This document shows, in pieces, positions 17,233-27,611 of a stretch of DNA of 64,000 nucleotides. The notes under the pieces were generated by a model. The model was not told the origin of the DNA and did no database searches. It saw only the letters and a program-made list of their open reading frames with translations. Made by a program: the position numbers and the translations under genes. Each line of letters begins with the position of its first letter. Within the stretch, counting starts at the first letter, position 1. This DNA comes from Thermus islandicus DSM 21543 (lineage in GTDB: Bacteria; Deinococcota; Deinococci; Deinococcales; Thermaceae), in NCBI RefSeq assembly GCF_000421625.1, contig NZ_ATXJ01000002.1:62001-126000 (forward strand). Direction: 5' to 3'.

Positions 17233-17763
17233 GTGTACCGGGCCTTCTTCTATCCCATGCGCCTGGCCCTCCTCGCCGTGGGGCGGAACTTCATGCCCAT
17301 AGCCTGGTGGATGCCCGCTTCTAAGGAGCCCTTCCGCTTCCTCCTCGCCGTGGACCGCAAGAACCACACCCTAGGCCTCCTTCGGGAGCTTTCCGAGGCA
17401 GCCCTCGCCTTCCTCCCCTGGGAGGAGAGGGCCTGGGTGGTCCGGGCGGGTTACCTCTCGGGGCGGAGGGTGGACAAGGCCGAACGCCTTGGGGTCGCCT
17501 TGCGCCCTGCCCGGCGCCTCGCCCACACCCAAGTGCCCGAAAGGGCCCTCGCTGTTTACGAGATGCGCGTCTTGGAGTGGCCTTCGGACGGGGACCACGC
17601 CCTTTTTCTGGGAGAGGTGGTCCACGTGGAGGGTTCTGCAAAGGCCAAGCAGCGCCCCATCCTCTTCCTGGGCTTCCGAGACTACGCCACCTTGGGCGAG
17701 CGCTGGAGCTTTAGTCCTAAGCGCGCCAGGTCCCTTCCTTCCTTGGGTGAGGGGGAAGTCTAA
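17233..17763 (+). CDS. Flavin reductase-like FMN-binding split-barrel protein
   Basis: Protein of 176 residues in the flavin reductase domain family (FMN-binding split barrel). Typical features: '[19 protein letters not shown]', '[14 protein letters not shown]', and the late strand '[13 protein letters not shown]'. Such proteins reduce free flavin for a partner oxygenase or act as small flavin oxidoreductases; no partner oxygenase is adjacent. GTG 17233 directly follows the previous stop, so translation depends on coupling. A 'W..P.SK.P' start of this type is shared with several Thermus proteins. Confidence 0.82.
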   Translation: MYRAFFYPMRLALLAVGRNFMPIAWWMPASKEPFRFLLAVDRKNHTLGLLRELSEAALAFLPWEERAWVVRAGYLSGRRVDKAERLGVALRPARRLAHTQVPERALAVYEMRVLEWPSDGDHALFLGEVVHVEGSAKAKQRPILFLGFRDYATLGERWSFSPKRARSLPSLGEGEV

Positions 17764-18279
17764 GTGAGGAAGATCCTCGTTTTGGTGTGCTTTTTGCTCC
17801 TGGCCCAGGCCCAGGCCCCCTACGCCGTGGCGGGGGTGGCCCGGTACCGGGGCTACTATCCCCTGGGAAGCTGGGAGGGCGTGAACCCCACGGCCCGGGG
17901 AGAGGTGCTTTGGGATGGGCTGGAGAAGGCCTCGGGAAAGGTCTGCCTAAAGCAGGCGGCCTGGAACTCGGGCAACGGCGAGCGGGACAGGAAAGCCCTG
18001 GAGATCCTGAAGGCTGGGGAGCACCCCGAGGCCTGCCTCTACCCCAAAAGGGCCTACCGGGAAGGCCCCAGGTTCGTGGTGGAAGGGGAGCTGGAGATGG
18101 TGGGGAAGAGGCTTCCTGTGGAGATCCTAGGGGAGCTTCGGGAGGCCCCCGGGGGCCTTTGGTTTTCGGGGAGCTTCTCCACCCGCTTCTCCCAGTGGGG
18201 GCTCAAGCGGCCCCGCTTCCTTTTCCTCGAGGTCCGGGACGAGGTGGAGGTCTTCCTCGAGGCCGAGGTCTTGCGGTGA
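17764..18279 (+). CDS. YceI-like secreted protein
   Basis: Exported lipocalin-like protein of 171 residues. Signal peptide '[18 protein letters not shown]'. The mature part has the YceI pattern: '[18 protein letters not shown]', '[16 protein letters not shown]' and '[18 protein letters not shown]'. YceI proteins bind amphiphilic isoprenoids such as octaprenyl pyrophosphate; here a link to carotenoid or quinone chemistry is only inferred. GTG 17764 begins immediately after the previous TAA, and the stop overlaps the uvsE start (GTGA). Confidence 0.78.
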   Translation: MRKILVLVCFLLLAQAQAPYAVAGVARYRGYYPLGSWEGVNPTARGEVLWDGLEKASGKVCLKQAAWNSGNGERDRKALEILKAGEHPEACLYPKRAYREGPRFVVEGELEMVGKRLPVEILGELREAPGGLWFSGSFSTRFSQWGLKRPRFLFLEVRDEVEVFLEAEVLR

Positions 18280-19112
18280 TCCGCCTGGGCTACCCCTGCG
18301 AGAACCTCACCCTAAAGGCCACCACCAACCGCACCCTGCGCCTCGCCCACCTCACCGAGGAGAGGGTGCGGGAGAAGGTGGCGGAAAACCTCCGGGACCT
18401 GGAGAGGATCCTCGGCTTTAACGCCGCCTCCGGTTTCGCCCTCTTCCGCCTCGGCCAGCACCTCATCCCCTTCGCCTCCCACCCCCTCTTTCCCTACGAC
18501 TGGGAGCGGGCCCACAAGGAAGAGCTCGCCCGCCTCGGGGCCCTGGCCAAAAGCCTCGGCCAGCGGCTCTCCATGCACCCTGGGCCCTACGTGAACCCGG
18601 GAAGCCCGGACCCCAAGGTGGTGGAGCGCTCCCTGGCCGAGCTCCGCTACTCGGCCCGGGTGCTCGCCCTCCTCGGGGCGGAGGAGGGGGTCTTGGTGCT
18701 CCACCTGGGCGGGGCCTACGGAGAGAGGAAAAGGGCCCTCCGCCGCTTCGTGGAGAACCTGCGGGGGGAAAAGGAGGTCTTAAGGTTCTTGGCCCTGGAG
18801 AACGACGAAAGGCTCTGGAGCGTGGAAGGGGTCCTGGAAGCGGCGGAGGCCCTGGGGGTGCCGGTGGTGGTGGACACCCTCCACCACGCCCTAAACCCCG
18901 GGAGGGTTTCCCTGGCGGAGGCCTTTCGCCTGGCCTTTTCCACCTGGCGGGGCCGGCCCAAGGTGCACCTCTCCAGCCAGGACCCCGTGAAGCGCCCCGG
19001 GGCCCACGCCTTCCGGGTGGCCCGGGAGGACTGGGAGAGGCTTCTTGCCGCCCTCCCGGGCCCCGCCGACGTCATGCTGGAGGCCAAGGGCAAGGAGAAG
19101 GCCCTGCCTTGA
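18276..19112 (+). CDS. uvsE: UV damage endonuclease
   Basis: TIM-barrel nuclease of 278 residues that nicks DNA 5' of UV dimers and 6-4 photoproducts. It aligns by residue number with the well-studied T. thermophilus enzyme: Tyr6, metal ligands His69, His101, His143, Glu175, Asp200, His203, His231 and Glu269, and the carboxylated Lys229, are all present. Residue 104, Gln in the reference as I recall it and paired with Tyr105 as the DNA-probing wedge, is Pro here ('HPGPYVNPG'). The C terminus is also shorter than I remember. GTG 18276 overlaps the YceI stop. Confidence 0.93.
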   Translation: MIRLGYPCENLTLKATTNRTLRLAHLTEERVREKVAENLRDLERILGFNAASGFALFRLGQHLIPFASHPLFPYDWERAHKEELARLGALAKSLGQRLSMHPGPYVNPGSPDPKVVERSLAELRYSARVLALLGAEEGVLVLHLGGAYGERKRALRRFVENLRGEKEVLRFLALENDERLWSVEGVLEAAEALGVPVVVDTLHHALNPGRVSLAEAFRLAFSTWRGRPKVHLSSQDPVKRPGAHAFRVAREDWERLLAALPGPADVMLEAKGKEKALP

Positions 19113-19135
19113 CAGCAAGGACCGCAGGGACGAGG

Positions 19136-19711
19136 ATGAGGGGCGTGGTCGGCGTGCTGGCGCTACAGGGGGATTTTCGCGAGCACAAGGAGGCCCTTAG
19201 GCGGCTCGGGGTAGAGGCCCGGGAGGTGCGGAAGCCCGAGCACCTCGAGGGCCTCAAGGCCCTTATTATTCCGGGAGGCGAGTCCACCACCATCGGCAAG
19301 CTCGCCCGGGAGTACGGCCTGGAGGAGGCGGTGCGCAGGCGGGTGGAGGAGGGCACCTTGGCCCTCTTCGGCACCTGCGCCGGGGCCATTTGGATGGCCC
19401 GGGAGATCCTGGGCTACCCGGACCAGCCCCGCCTCGGCGTTCTGGACGCCGCCGTGGAGCGGAACGCCTTTGGGCGGCAGGTGGAAAGCTTTGAGGAGGA
19501 CCTGGAGGTAAAGGGCCTCGGCCCCTTCCACGGTGTCTTCATCCGGGCTCCCGTCTTCCGCAGGCTGGGGGAGGGGGTGGAGGTCCTGGCGAGGCTTGGG
19601 GACCTTCCCGTCCTGGTGCGCCAGGGAAGGGTCCTCGCCAGCAGCTTCCACCCCGAGCTCACGCAGGACCCCCGCCTCCACCGCTACTTCCTGGAGCTCG
19701 CCGGGGTCTAG
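19136..19711 (+). CDS. pdxT: Pyridoxal 5'-phosphate synthase, glutaminase subunit PdxT
   Basis: Class I glutamine amidotransferase of 191 residues that feeds ammonia to PdxS. The triad is visible: Cys81 in '[10 protein letters not shown]', and His172/Glu174 in 'SSFHPELTQ'; '[12 protein letters not shown]' is the oxyanion region. ATG 19136 gives the start '[14 protein letters not shown]' expected for Thermus PdxT and follows GACGAGG; a TTG at 19109 is less likely. It ends the 16609-19711 operon. Its stop overlaps by four bases the stop of convergent asnS. Confidence 0.95.
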   Translation: MRGVVGVLALQGDFREHKEALRRLGVEAREVRKPEHLEGLKALIIPGGESTTIGKLAREYGLEEAVRRRVEEGTLALFGTCAGAIWMAREILGYPDQPRLGVLDAAVERNAFGRQVESFEEDLEVKGLGPFHGVFIRAPVFRRLGEGVEVLARLGDLPVLVRQGRVLASSFHPELTQDPRLHRYFLELAGV

Positions 19712-21024
19712 GGCCGCATCCTCGTGTACATCCTCGGGAAGGGGATGGCCTCCCGCACGTGGGCGAGCCCGCAGATCCAGGCCACGGTGCGCTCCAGGCC
19801 CAGCCCAAACCCCGAGTGGGGGACGCTTCCGAAGCGGCGGAGGTCCAGGTACCACCCGTAGACCTCCTCGGGGAGGCCGAACTCCTGGATCTTGCGCCTT
19901 AGGAGGTCCAGGTCGTGGATCCTTTGGCTTCCCCCGATGATCTCCCCGTACCCCTCGGGGGCGAGGAGGTCGTCGTTTAGGACGAGTTCGGGGTCCGAGG
20001 GGTCCGGCTCCATGTAAAAGGCCTTGATGCGGGCTGGGTAGCGCTCCACGAAGACGGGCCGGTCAAACTGGCGGCTTAGGGCCGCCTCGTGGGGGGCCCC
20101 GAAGTCCTCGCCGTAGGGGAGGGGGGGGACTTCGGGGTCCTCTTCGGCGATCCGGTTCACCCGGGCCACGGCCTCCTTGTAGGTGAGCCTGGGGTAATGG
20201 CCTTCCGCGGCAGGCTCCAGGGCCTTTGGGTCCCGCCCCAAAAGCTCAAGCTCCCTAGGACGCCTCTCCAGCACCCGGCCCACCAGGAAGCTCACCAGCT
20301 CCTCCTGGAGGTCCATGTTTTCCTCGTGGGTCATGAAGGCCACCTCGGGCTCCACCATCCAGAACTCCAAAAGGTGGCGCCTGGTTTTGGAGCGCTCCGC
20401 CCGAAAGGTGGGGCCGAAGGTGTAGACCTTGGCAAAGGCCAAGGCCCCGGCTTCGGCGTAGAGCTGCCCCGACTGGGAGAGGTAGGCCTTTTCCCCGTCA
20501 AAGAGGTCCACCTCAAAGAGGTCGGTGGTGCCCTCCACGGCGCTTGGGGTGAGGATGGGGGCGTCAAAGCGGAGGAAGCCCCTTTGCCCAAAGAACTCGT
20601 GGATGGCCCTCTCTAGCTCGTCCCGGATCCGCATCACGGCGAAGGGCCTGCGGTGGCGTAGCCAGAGGTGGCGGTGGTCCAGGAGGAAGTCAATGCCGTG
20701 CTCCTTGGGGCCGATGGGGTACTCCTCCTTGGGCCGGCTCACCACCTCGAGGTTCCGGACGGCGAGCTCAAACCCCCCGGGGGCCCTCGCGTCCTCCCGT
20801 ACCCGGCCCCACACCCTGAGGGCGGTCTCCTGGGGCAGGTGGTCCGCCTCCCGGAAGGCCTCTTCCGGCACCTCCCCTCTGACCACCGTGGCCTGGAGGA
20901 AGCCTGTGCCGTCCCGGAGGATGAGGAAGTGGATCCTGCCCTTGGAGCGCCGCTGGTAGACCCAGCCCCGGAGTTCTACCTCCTGGCCCACGTGGCGGGC
21001 GATCTCGTGGATGAAGACCCGCAT
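19708..21024 (-). CDS. asnS: Asparaginyl-tRNA synthetase
   Basis: Class IIb synthetase of 438 residues. OB-fold anticodon-binding domain first ('[18 protein letters not shown]'), then the catalytic core with motif 2 '[12 protein letters not shown]' and motif 3 '[16 protein letters not shown]'. Because asnS is present beside a discriminating-type aspS, tRNA-Asn can be charged directly. It is the last gene of the hisS-aspS-phzF-HAD-asnS operon, 12 bases after the HAD gene. Confidence 0.96.
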   Translation of the reverse strand: MRVFIHEIARHVGQEVELRGWVYQRRSKGRIHFLILRDGTGFLQATVVRGEVPEEAFREADHLPQETALRVWGRVREDARAPGGFELAVRNLEVVSRPKEEYPIGPKEHGIDFLLDHRHLWLRHRRPFAVMRIRDELERAIHEFFGQRGFLRFDAPILTPSAVEGTTDLFEVDLFDGEKAYLSQSGQLYAEAGALAFAKVYTFGPTFRAERSKTRRHLLEFWMVEPEVAFMTHEENMDLQEELVSFLVGRVLERRPRELELLGRDPKALEPAAEGHYPRLTYKEAVARVNRIAEEDPEVPPLPYGEDFGAPHEAALSRQFDRPVFVERYPARIKAFYMEPDPSDPELVLNDDLLAPEGYGEIIGGSQRIHDLDLLRRKIQEFGLPEEVYGWYLDLRRFGSVPHSGFGLGLERTVAWICGLAHVREAIPFPRMYTRMRP

Positions 21025-21036
21025 ACCGCCTCCATC

Positions 21037-21867
21037 CTAAAGGAAGGGAGGGTTCTTCCGGAGCGCGGCCAAGGCCTCCGCCAGGCCGCAGGCCTCCACG
21101 GGGGCCACCACCTTCCTGGCGGCCCGCTTCACCGAGGGGGGGGCGTTGCCCATGGCGATGCCCATCCCCACGGCCCGGATCAGCTCCAGGTCGTTCTCCC
21201 CATCCCCCACCATGGCGCACTCCGCCAAGGAGAGGCCGTAGGCCTCCGCCACGAGGCGGGCGGCCGTGAGCTTGCCCACGCCCACCTTGGTGAGGGAGAC
21301 GAACCGCACCCCCGGCATCTTGGGGCTTTCCGCCACGTGGGCCTGAAGCTCAGGAGGAAGGCCCTCCAGGAAGGCCTCCAGGGGGGCTTGGGCCCCGGCC
21401 AGCACCTGGAGGCGCACCAGGGGGGAGGGAGGCCTAAGGAGGTCGGCCCCTTCGGCCTCGAGGCCCAAAAGCGCCTGGTGGGCCAGGAGGAGGGGGCTAT
21501 CCCCCTCCACGAAGAAGCCCCCTTCCGCCGTGTACCCTTCCAAGGGGAGGGAAAGCCTCCTTGCCAGGCGAACGGCCTCCCGGGCCGGCCCTTCCGGGAG
21601 GGCCTCCACGTGGAAGGGCCTGGCGGGTGGCTCGTGGGGGTCCTGGGCGAGGGCGAGGACCACGGCCCCCGACTCGTACACGTGGAGGCCTGCGGGGGCA
21701 AGCCTTCGGGCGAGGGAAAGGGCCTCCCCCCGGCCGGGCCTCCCCGTCACCAGGGCGAACCGAACCCCTAGGGCCCTCAGGGCCTCCACCTCGGGCCAGA
21801 CGCAAGGGGGCACCCCGTCCTTGCCCACCAGGGTGCCGTCCACGTCCACGAAGACCAGGCGGATCAC
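21037..21867 (-). CDS. HAD superfamily (IIB/Cof-type) hydrolase
   Basis: Phosphatase of 276 residues. Motif I 'VFVDVDGTLVG' (Asp8 and Asp10), motif II threonine in 'FALVTGRPGRG', motif III lysine in 'VSLTKVGVGK', and motif IV 'VGDGENDLELI'. The cap between is the IIB type, as in sugar-phosphate phosphatases, including mannosyl-3-phosphoglycerate phosphatase, but no substrate can be assigned. I use GTG 21867, which overlaps the PhzF stop as GTGA; the much longer upstream open frame is only the phzF gene read in another frame. Confidence 0.85.
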   Translation of the reverse strand: MIRLVFVDVDGTLVGKDGVPPCVWPEVEALRALGVRFALVTGRPGRGEALSLARRLAPAGLHVYESGAVVLALAQDPHEPPARPFHVEALPEGPAREAVRLARRLSLPLEGYTAEGGFFVEGDSPLLLAHQALLGLEAEGADLLRPPSPLVRLQVLAGAQAPLEAFLEGLPPELQAHVAESPKMPGVRFVSLTKVGVGKLTAARLVAEAYGLSLAECAMVGDGENDLELIRAVGMGIAMGNAPPSVKRAARKVVAPVEACGLAEALAALRKNPPFL

Positions 21868-22760
21868 GCCAAGTCTCCCGTGGCCACCACCACCGCCTCT
21901 CCCCCGATCTGTACCGCGTAGGGCAGGCCAGTGGGGCTGTATTCCACCAGGACCTCCACCACCCCGGGATTCCCCAGGCGGTGCCCCTGGTAAACGGTGA
22001 GCCGCACCTCTCCCTCCCGTCTGGGCACCACCCCGGCCCGGGCGAGGAGGGCCCCCAAGGCGGCGTTGGCCGAACCTGTGACCGGGTCCTCGGGGATGCC
22101 GAGGAGGGGGGCGAAGTCCCGAGCGTAGAAGCTCCTCGGGCCCATGGGGGCGTAGGCGTGCACCGTGGCCACCTCCAGCCTGCGGGAGACCTCGGCCAGG
22201 GCCGGCATCTCCGGCTCCAGGGCGTCCACCACCCCGGGGGCCACGAGGGGCACGAAGAGGCTCCAAAGCCCGGTATAGGCGATGCCGTAGGGCAGGCCCC
22301 GGTGGAGGTAGCGTTCGTCGGTGCCTAGGGCCTCGAGGGCCGCCCTAAGGGCAGCGAAGGGGGGGAGGTCGCGGAAGCGCGGGGTGGGGCCCCGCACCCG
22401 GGCCTTCCTGGGCTCCCCTCCCTCGTACTCCACCTCCACCGGCAGGGCCTCCGTGGGCGTGTGCAGGTAGAGGCGGGTGGCCCCCTCGGGGGCCAGGCCC
22501 AGCCGCACCAGGGTGAGGCCCAGGGCCACCGCCGCATGGCCGGAAAACTCCACCTCTCCCGAAGGGGTGAAGAAGCGGACGCCAAAGGCCGCGCCTCGCC
22601 TCTCCGTGAGGAAGGCGGTCTCGGGCAGGGCCAGCCTCTTGGCGACCCGCTGCATCTCCTCGGGGCTCATTCCCCGGGCGTCCAGGACGATGGCCACCCG
22701 GTTCCCCGCCCCCGGGGCGGGGGCGAAGGCGTCCACGAGGGCGTAGGGAATCCTAGCCAT
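21864..22760 (-). CDS. PhzF family isomerase/epimerase-like protein
   Basis: Protein of 298 residues with the two-lobed diaminopimelate-epimerase fold of the PhzF family. Family marks: '[18 protein letters not shown]' at the start, catalytic Glu47 in 'LPETAFL', 'SGHAAVALG' and '[13 protein letters not shown]' near the end. The biological substrate of most family members is unknown and no phenazine genes are nearby. It overlaps the end of aspS by eight bases and the start of the HAD gene by four. Confidence 0.88.
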   Translation of the reverse strand: MARIPYALVDAFAPAPGAGNRVAIVLDARGMSPEEMQRVAKRLALPETAFLTERRGAAFGVRFFTPSGEVEFSGHAAVALGLTLVRLGLAPEGATRLYLHTPTEALPVEVEYEGGEPRKARVRGPTPRFRDLPPFAALRAALEALGTDERYLHRGLPYGIAYTGLWSLFVPLVAPGVVDALEPEMPALAEVSRRLEVATVHAYAPMGPRSFYARDFAPLLGIPEDPVTGSANAALGALLARAGVVPRREGEVRLTVYQGHRLGNPGVVEVLVEYSPTGLPYAVQIGGEAVVVATGDLA

Positions 22761-24498
22761 GGGGGATCACCATGAGGCCGAGCTCCCTCAGTTGCTCCTC
22801 GGACACGGGGCTCGGGGCGCCCGTAAGGGGGTCCTTCCCCTCCTTGTTCTTGGGGAAGGCGATGACCTCGCGGATGGAGGGGCTTTCCGTCATGAGGGCG
22901 AGGAGCCGGTCCAGCCCCCAGGCGATGCCCCCGTGGGGCGGGGCGCCGTACTCCAGGGCCTCGAGGAAGAAGCCGAACTTCTCCTTTTGCTCCTCCTCGC
23001 CGAGGCCGAGGAGCCGGAAGATCCGGGCCTGGAGGCTAGGGTCGTGGATGCGGATGGACCCCCCGCCCACCTCCACGCCGTTTAAGACCAGGTCGTAGGC
23101 CAGGGCCCGCACCCTCCCGGGGTCTTCCTCCAGGAGGGCGAGGTCCTCGGGGTGGGGGCTGGTGAAGGGGTGGTGCATGTAGGTCCAGGCCCCTTCCTCC
23201 TCGTCCCACTCCAAAAGGGGGAAGTCCACCACCCAGAGGAAGCGAAACCCCTCCTCCCTTAAGTCCAGGAGGTCGGCCAGCTTGAGCCGCACTGCTCCCA
23301 GGGCCTCCGCCGCCACCCTAAGGCTCCCCGCCACGAAGAGGAGGGTGTCCCCCGGCTTGGCCCCGGTGGCCTTAAGGAGGGCCTCCCGGACAGGCTCTAA
23401 AAACCTGGCCACGCCCCCCGAGAAGCCCCCTTCCTCCACCCGGGCCCAGGCCAAGCCCTGGGCCTTGTACCTTCTCGCCACCTCCTCCAGCTCGGCGATC
23501 TCCTTGCGGGAAAGGGCCTTGGGGAGGGCGAGGGCCTTGACCCGTTCCGCCTCCCGGAAGACCCGGAACTCGCTCTCCCGGAAGAGGGGCCCCACCTCCT
23601 TAAGCTCTAGGCCAAAGCGGAGGTCGGGCTTGTCGGAGCCGTAGCGCTCCATGGCTTCCCCGTAGGAAAGCCTGGGGAAGGGGAGGGGAAGCTCCACCCC
23701 CAGGGCCTCTCGGAAGACGTGGGCCAGGAGGCGCTCGTTCAGGGCGAGGACGTCCTCCACCTCCACGAAGCTCATCTCCAGGTCCAGCTGGGTGAAGTCG
23801 GGCTGGCGGTCGGCCCTTAAGTCCTCGTCGCGGAAGCAGCGGGCGATCTGGAAGTAGCGGTCCAGCCCCGCCACCATCAGCATCTGCTTGAAGAGCTGGG
23901 GGGACTGGGGCAGGGCGTAGAAGAGGCCGGGCTCCTGGCGGTAGGGCACCAGGAAGTCCCGGGCCCCTTCCGGGGTGCTCTTGGTGAGGAAGGGGGTCTC
24001 CACCTGGACGAAGCCCTCCCGGTCCAGGAAGTCCCAGATGGCCTTGATGACCCGGTGGCGCAGGCGGAGGTTCTCCTGCATCCGGCGCCTTCTTAGGTCC
24101 AGGTAGCGGTACCTGAGGCGGAGCTCCTCATGGGGTTCCTTCTCCTCCTCCCCCCGCCAGCCCGCGTCCACGGGGAAGGGGGGAGTCTTGGCCTCGGCGA
24201 GGACCTCGAGGACCTTTAGCTCCACCTCCACCGCCCCGGTGGCCAGGCGGGGGTTGGGCTCGGGGCGGCGGCGCACCACGCCCCAGGCGCGCACCACCCA
24301 CTCCGGGCGCACCCGCTCGGCTACGGGGTAGGCGGGGCTTTCCGGGTGGGCCACCAGCTGGACCAGGCCCTCCCGGTCCCTCAGGTCCAGGAACACCAGG
24401 CCCCCCAGGTCCCGGCGGCGGTTCACCCAGCCCTCGAGGACCACCTCCTGCCCCACGTGGGCTTCCCTCAGGCTTCCGGCGTAGTGGGTGCGGCGCAT
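22753..24498 (-). CDS. aspS: Aspartyl-tRNA synthetase (bacterial type)
   Basis: Class IIb synthetase of 581 residues, the bacterial length, with the GAD insertion domain between motifs 2 and 3. OB-fold '[18 protein letters not shown]', motif 2 '[18 protein letters not shown]', motif 3 '[13 protein letters not shown]'. Thermus carries two AspRS types; this is the long one that charges only tRNA-Asp. It starts 24 bases after hisS and shares its transcript. Confidence 0.96.
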   Translation of the reverse strand: MRRTHYAGSLREAHVGQEVVLEGWVNRRRDLGGLVFLDLRDREGLVQLVAHPESPAYPVAERVRPEWVVRAWGVVRRRPEPNPRLATGAVEVELKVLEVLAEAKTPPFPVDAGWRGEEEKEPHEELRLRYRYLDLRRRRMQENLRLRHRVIKAIWDFLDREGFVQVETPFLTKSTPEGARDFLVPYRQEPGLFYALPQSPQLFKQMLMVAGLDRYFQIARCFRDEDLRADRQPDFTQLDLEMSFVEVEDVLALNERLLAHVFREALGVELPLPFPRLSYGEAMERYGSDKPDLRFGLELKEVGPLFRESEFRVFREAERVKALALPKALSRKEIAELEEVARRYKAQGLAWARVEEGGFSGGVARFLEPVREALLKATGAKPGDTLLFVAGSLRVAAEALGAVRLKLADLLDLREEGFRFLWVVDFPLLEWDEEEGAWTYMHHPFTSPHPEDLALLEEDPGRVRALAYDLVLNGVEVGGGSIRIHDPSLQARIFRLLGLGEEEQKEKFGFFLEALEYGAPPHGGIAWGLDRLLALMTESPSIREVIAFPKNKEGKDPLTGAPSPVSEEQLRELGLMVIPHG

Positions 24499-24522
24499 AA
24501 TCCCTTAAAGCTTACCGGATGC

Positions 24523-25779
24523 TCATCCCAAGGTGGAAAGGAGAAAGCCCGCCACCTCCGGGATGGCGAGGCGCACCTGCTCCCCGGTGGCGAGGCGCTT
24601 CAGCGTGAGCTCCCCCGCCCGGAGCTCGTCCTCGCCCAAAAAGCCCGCGAAGGCCGCGTTTCGCCTCAGGGCCTCCTCCACCCCCCTGCCGGGTTTGCGG
24701 GGGGAGAGGGCGTACTCCACCCGGAGGCGGGGCCTCAAGGCCTCGGCCACGTAGAAGGCCTCCTCTACCGCCTCCTCCGTGAGGGGGACGAGGTAGAGGT
24801 CGGGGCCCCTTTCCTCTTGAGGCGCGAAGCCCTCGGCCTCGAGGGCTAGGGCCACCCGCTCCACCCCGAAGGCGAAGCCCACGCCCGGGACCCGGGGTCC
24901 CCCGAGAAGCTCGGAAAGCCCGTCGTACCGCCCCCCGCCTCCCAAGGCGGACTGGGCCCCGATCTCCTCGTGGTGCACCTCAAAGGCGGTGCGCACGTAG
25001 TAGTCCAGCCCCCGCACCAAGGCGGGATCCAGCTCGTAGGGGACGGAGAGCCTTTCCAGGTGGCGCTCTACCCTTTTGAGGTGGGCCCTGGCCTCTTCGC
25101 CTAGGAAGTCCAGCATAGGCTTCACCCCCAGGGCCTCGAGGAGGGCCTGGTCCCTCTCGCTTTTGGAGTCCAGGATGCGCATGGGGTTGAGCGAAAGGCG
25201 CTCCTTGGAGTCCTCGGAGAGGGCCTCCCGGTGGGGGGCGAGGAGTTCCCTGAGGTAGGCGTTGTACCGGGCCCGGTCCTCGGGGTCCCCCACGGAGGAG
25301 AGCTTCACCTTGAGGCGCCTTAGGCCCAGCTCCTTCAGGCACTCGTAGAGGAGGACGATGGCCTCGGCGTCCAGGATGGGGCTTTCCGAGCCCAGGGCCT
25401 CGTAGTTCACCTGGTGGAACTGGCGGTACCGCCCCTTCTGGGGCCTCTCTGCCCGAAACATCGGCCCCGCCATCCAGAGCCTGACGGGCTGGGGCCAGAC
25501 CTTCATCCCGTGCTCCAGGTAGGCCCGGACCATGGCGGCGGTGCCCTCAGGGCGCAGGGTGAGGGAACGCCCGCCCCGGTCCTGAAAGGTGAACATCTCC
25601 TTGCGCACGATGTCCGTAGAGGCGCCCACCCCCTTTTCAAAGACCTGGGTCTCCTCAAAGACGGGGGTGATGAGCTCTAGGGCCCCTGCCGCCTCCAAGA
25701 CCTTTCTGGCGGTGGCCACGATGTGCTGGTGAAGTTTGAGCTCCTTGCCGAAGAGGTCCTTGGTGCCCCGAACCGCCAT
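24523..25779 (-). CDS. hisS: Histidyl-tRNA synthetase
   Basis: Class IIa synthetase of 418 residues. '[17 protein letters not shown]' contains motif 2 residues, '[14 protein letters not shown]' is the histidine-A signature, '[15 protein letters not shown]' precedes motif 3, and the last 90 residues form the anticodon domain. The first gene of a five-gene operon. Its promoter leaves only eight bases before the ATG, so the message is probably leaderless, and it occupies the same 30 bases as the promoter of the divergent ABC operon. Confidence 0.96.
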   Translation of the reverse strand: MAVRGTKDLFGKELKLHQHIVATARKVLEAAGALELITPVFEETQVFEKGVGASTDIVRKEMFTFQDRGGRSLTLRPEGTAAMVRAYLEHGMKVWPQPVRLWMAGPMFRAERPQKGRYRQFHQVNYEALGSESPILDAEAIVLLYECLKELGLRRLKVKLSSVGDPEDRARYNAYLRELLAPHREALSEDSKERLSLNPMRILDSKSERDQALLEALGVKPMLDFLGEEARAHLKRVERHLERLSVPYELDPALVRGLDYYVRTAFEVHHEEIGAQSALGGGGRYDGLSELLGGPRVPGVGFAFGVERVALALEAEGFAPQEERGPDLYLVPLTEEAVEEAFYVAEALRPRLRVEYALSPRKPGRGVEEALRRNAAFAGFLGEDELRAGELTLKRLATGEQVRLAIPEVAGFLLSTLG

Positions 25780-25787
25780 ACCCTTCC

Positions 25788-25816
25788 ACTTTACAAGCTG
25801 GGGCGGCCTGCATAAA
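25788..25816 (-). promoter_or_regulatory. hisS operon promoter
   Basis: On the minus strand TTTATG (25816-25811), 17 bases, TAAAGT (25793-25788), then eight bases to the hisS ATG. Confidence 0.65.
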
Positions 25817-25818
25817 CT
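25790..25818 (+). promoter_or_regulatory. Promoter of the peptide/nickel-type ABC operon
   Basis: TTTACA (25790-25795), 17 bases, TAAACT (25813-25818). It lies on top of the minus-strand hisS promoter, each -35 covering the other's -10. The leader carries GGGAGG before ATG 25851. Confidence 0.65.
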
Positions 25819-25850
25819 GGGGGCGTCCGTGGAGGACGAGGGAGGCGTTT

Positions 25851-27560
25851 ATGAAAGGAGCAGCTTTGGGCGCATTGGTCCTGGCCATGGGGCTCGCCTG
25901 GGCGGCGGTGCCGACGAACACCCTGCTTTACATGGAGTCGGCGGACATCCCTACCCTGGACCCGGGAGCTACCTACGACACGGCCAGCGGGGCTTTGGTG
26001 GAGAACATCTACGAAACCCTGGTTACCTACAAGGGTAAGAGCGTGAGCGAGCTCCAGGGCCTGCTGGCCACGAGTTGGACCATCTCCGGGGACGGAAAGG
26101 TCTATACCTTTACCCTTCGCAAGGGTGTGAAGTTCCACTCGGGCAACCCCTTTACCTGTGAGGACGCGGAGTACACTTTCCGCCGCAACCTGGTTACCAA
26201 CAGCCCGGAGTCGGGAAACTGGTTCCTGGCGGAGAGCCTCCTGGGTACCTCCGCTAACGCAGCGGATGACCCCTCCATTACCTGGAACCGCATTGCCCGG
26301 GCGGTGCAATGCGATAGGGAAGGGCGCCTGGTCTTCACCCTTCCCAAGCCCGATCCAGCCTTCCTGGCCAAGCTCGCCTTTGCTGGGCAGTCCATTGTGG
26401 ACAAGAAGTGGGCCATCAGCCTGGGGGAGTGGGATGGTACGGAGAAGACGTGGAAGAGCTGGGTGGGAAAGGATCTGACCGACTCCGAGCTATCCAAAAA
26501 GCCCTCGGGTACAGGGGCTTACCGCTTGGCCAGGCGGGACGCCAACACCGTGGTTCTAACTGCTTTCCCCGAGTACTGGGGGGGCAAGCCCAAGATTGAA
26601 AACGTCATCTTCCAAATCGTTAAGGAGCAGGCAACCCGCATTGAGGCCCTGAAGAAGGGGGATGCAGATGCGGTGGAGACCGGCCCTCGGCCTGTCCTAG
26701 CCCAGCTTCAAGGGGTACCGGGCCTCAAGATCATGGACGATATTCCTAACAATACCGCCACCGCCATCTTCATGAACCAGAAGATCGGCAATCCCGAGTA
26801 TCTGGGGTCGGGTAAGCTGGATGGCAAGGGCATCCCCGCCAATTTCTTTGCCGACGTAAACGTACGCAAAGCTTTTAACTACGCCTTCGATTATGATCGC
26901 TACATCAAGGAGGTGCTTCAGGGCAAAGGGGTGAAGCGGACCATGCTTTTGCCCGAAACCTTCTTTGGCTACGACCCCACCCTTCCTACCTATACCTATG
27001 ACCCTCAGAAGGCCACGGCTTACTTCAAGAGGGCTTTCGGGGGCAAGCTCTGGGAGACGGGGTTTGTTTTAAAGGCCACCTACAGGGCCGGGGCCCAGGC
27101 GGCGCAGACCGCCATGGAAATCCTTAAGGCCAACGTGGAGAAGCTCAACCCCAAGTTCAGGGTGGAACTGGTGGCCAAGCCCTGGTCCGACCTCCTGAAA
27201 GAGAGCCGCACGGGCGGGGTCCCGATGATCATCATCGGTTGGGCTCCGGACTACGCTGACCCTGACAACTTCCTTTACACCTTCTACCACTCCCAGGGGT
27301 ACTACCACCCGCGCTCTAACTGCTCCGACCCGGTCCTGGACAAGCTCCTGGATCAGGCCCGCCAGACCACGGACCGCGAGAAGCGCAAGGTGCTGTACCG
27401 CCAGGTTGGCCTCAGGGCTTACGAGGTCGCCTGCTACATCAACGTTCCGGCCGGGCTTGGCTTCATCGTGTACAACGAGAAGCTAAAAGGTGTAGAGGAG
27501 AACTTTAACCCCATGTTCTCCAACTACTTCGGTACATATTTCCGTAATCTGTCCAAGTGA
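25851..27560 (+). CDS. ABC transporter substrate-binding protein, family 5 (peptide/nickel type)
   Basis: Periplasmic binding protein of 569 residues. Signal peptide '[18 protein letters not shown]', then the SBP family 5 pattern: '[20 protein letters not shown]' near the start, '[18 protein letters not shown]', '[14 protein letters not shown]' and '[15 protein letters not shown]'. Peptides are the likeliest cargo, but sugars and metals occur in this family. Extra cysteines are visible ('FTCEDAEY', 'VQCDREG', 'SNCSDP', 'VACYIN'). Third-position A and T are more frequent than in neighbours. It precedes two permeases; no ATPase gene follows, so ATP-binding subunits must be encoded elsewhere. 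Confidence 0.92.
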   Translation: MKGAALGALVLAMGLAWAAVPTNTLLYMESADIPTLDPGATYDTASGALVENIYETLVTYKGKSVSELQGLLATSWTISGDGKVYTFTLRKGVKFHSGNPFTCEDAEYTFRRNLVTNSPESGNWFLAESLLGTSANAADDPSITWNRIARAVQCDREGRLVFTLPKPDPAFLAKLAFAGQSIVDKKWAISLGEWDGTEKTWKSWVGKDLTDSELSKKPSGTGAYRLARRDANTVVLTAFPEYWGGKPKIENVIFQIVKEQATRIEALKKGDADAVETGPRPVLAQLQGVPGLKIMDDIPNNTATAIFMNQKIGNPEYLGSGKLDGKGIPANFFADVNVRKAFNYAFDYDRYIKEVLQGKGVKRTMLLPETFFGYDPTLPTYTYDPQKATAYFKRAFGGKLWETGFVLKATYRAGAQAAQTAMEILKANVEKLNPKFRVELVAKPWSDLLKESRTGGVPMIIIGWAPDYADPDNFLYTFYHSQGYYHPRSNCSDPVLDKLLDQARQTTDREKRKVLYRQVGLRAYEVACYINVPAGLGFIVYNEKLKGVEENFNPMFSNYFGTYFRNLSK

Positions 27561-27572
27561 ATCCCCTTAGGG

Positions 27573-27595
27573 GCCCCGCGGCTAGGCCGCGGGGC
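27573..27595 (+). other. Intercistronic hairpin between binding protein and permease
   Basis: GCCCCGCGGC (27573-27582), loop TAG, GCCGCGGGGC (27586-27595): ten perfect base pairs with a three-base loop and no U run. It probably protects or partly ends the abundant binding-protein message, lowering permease expression. Confidence 0.6.
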
Positions 27596-27611
27596 TCCCC
27601 TCCGCGGTGCC

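Noticed and set aside
21868-22266. A long N-terminal extension of the HAD hydrolase
   Set aside because: This part is phzF read in another frame; the HAD fold begins at GTG 21867, coupled to the phzF stop.
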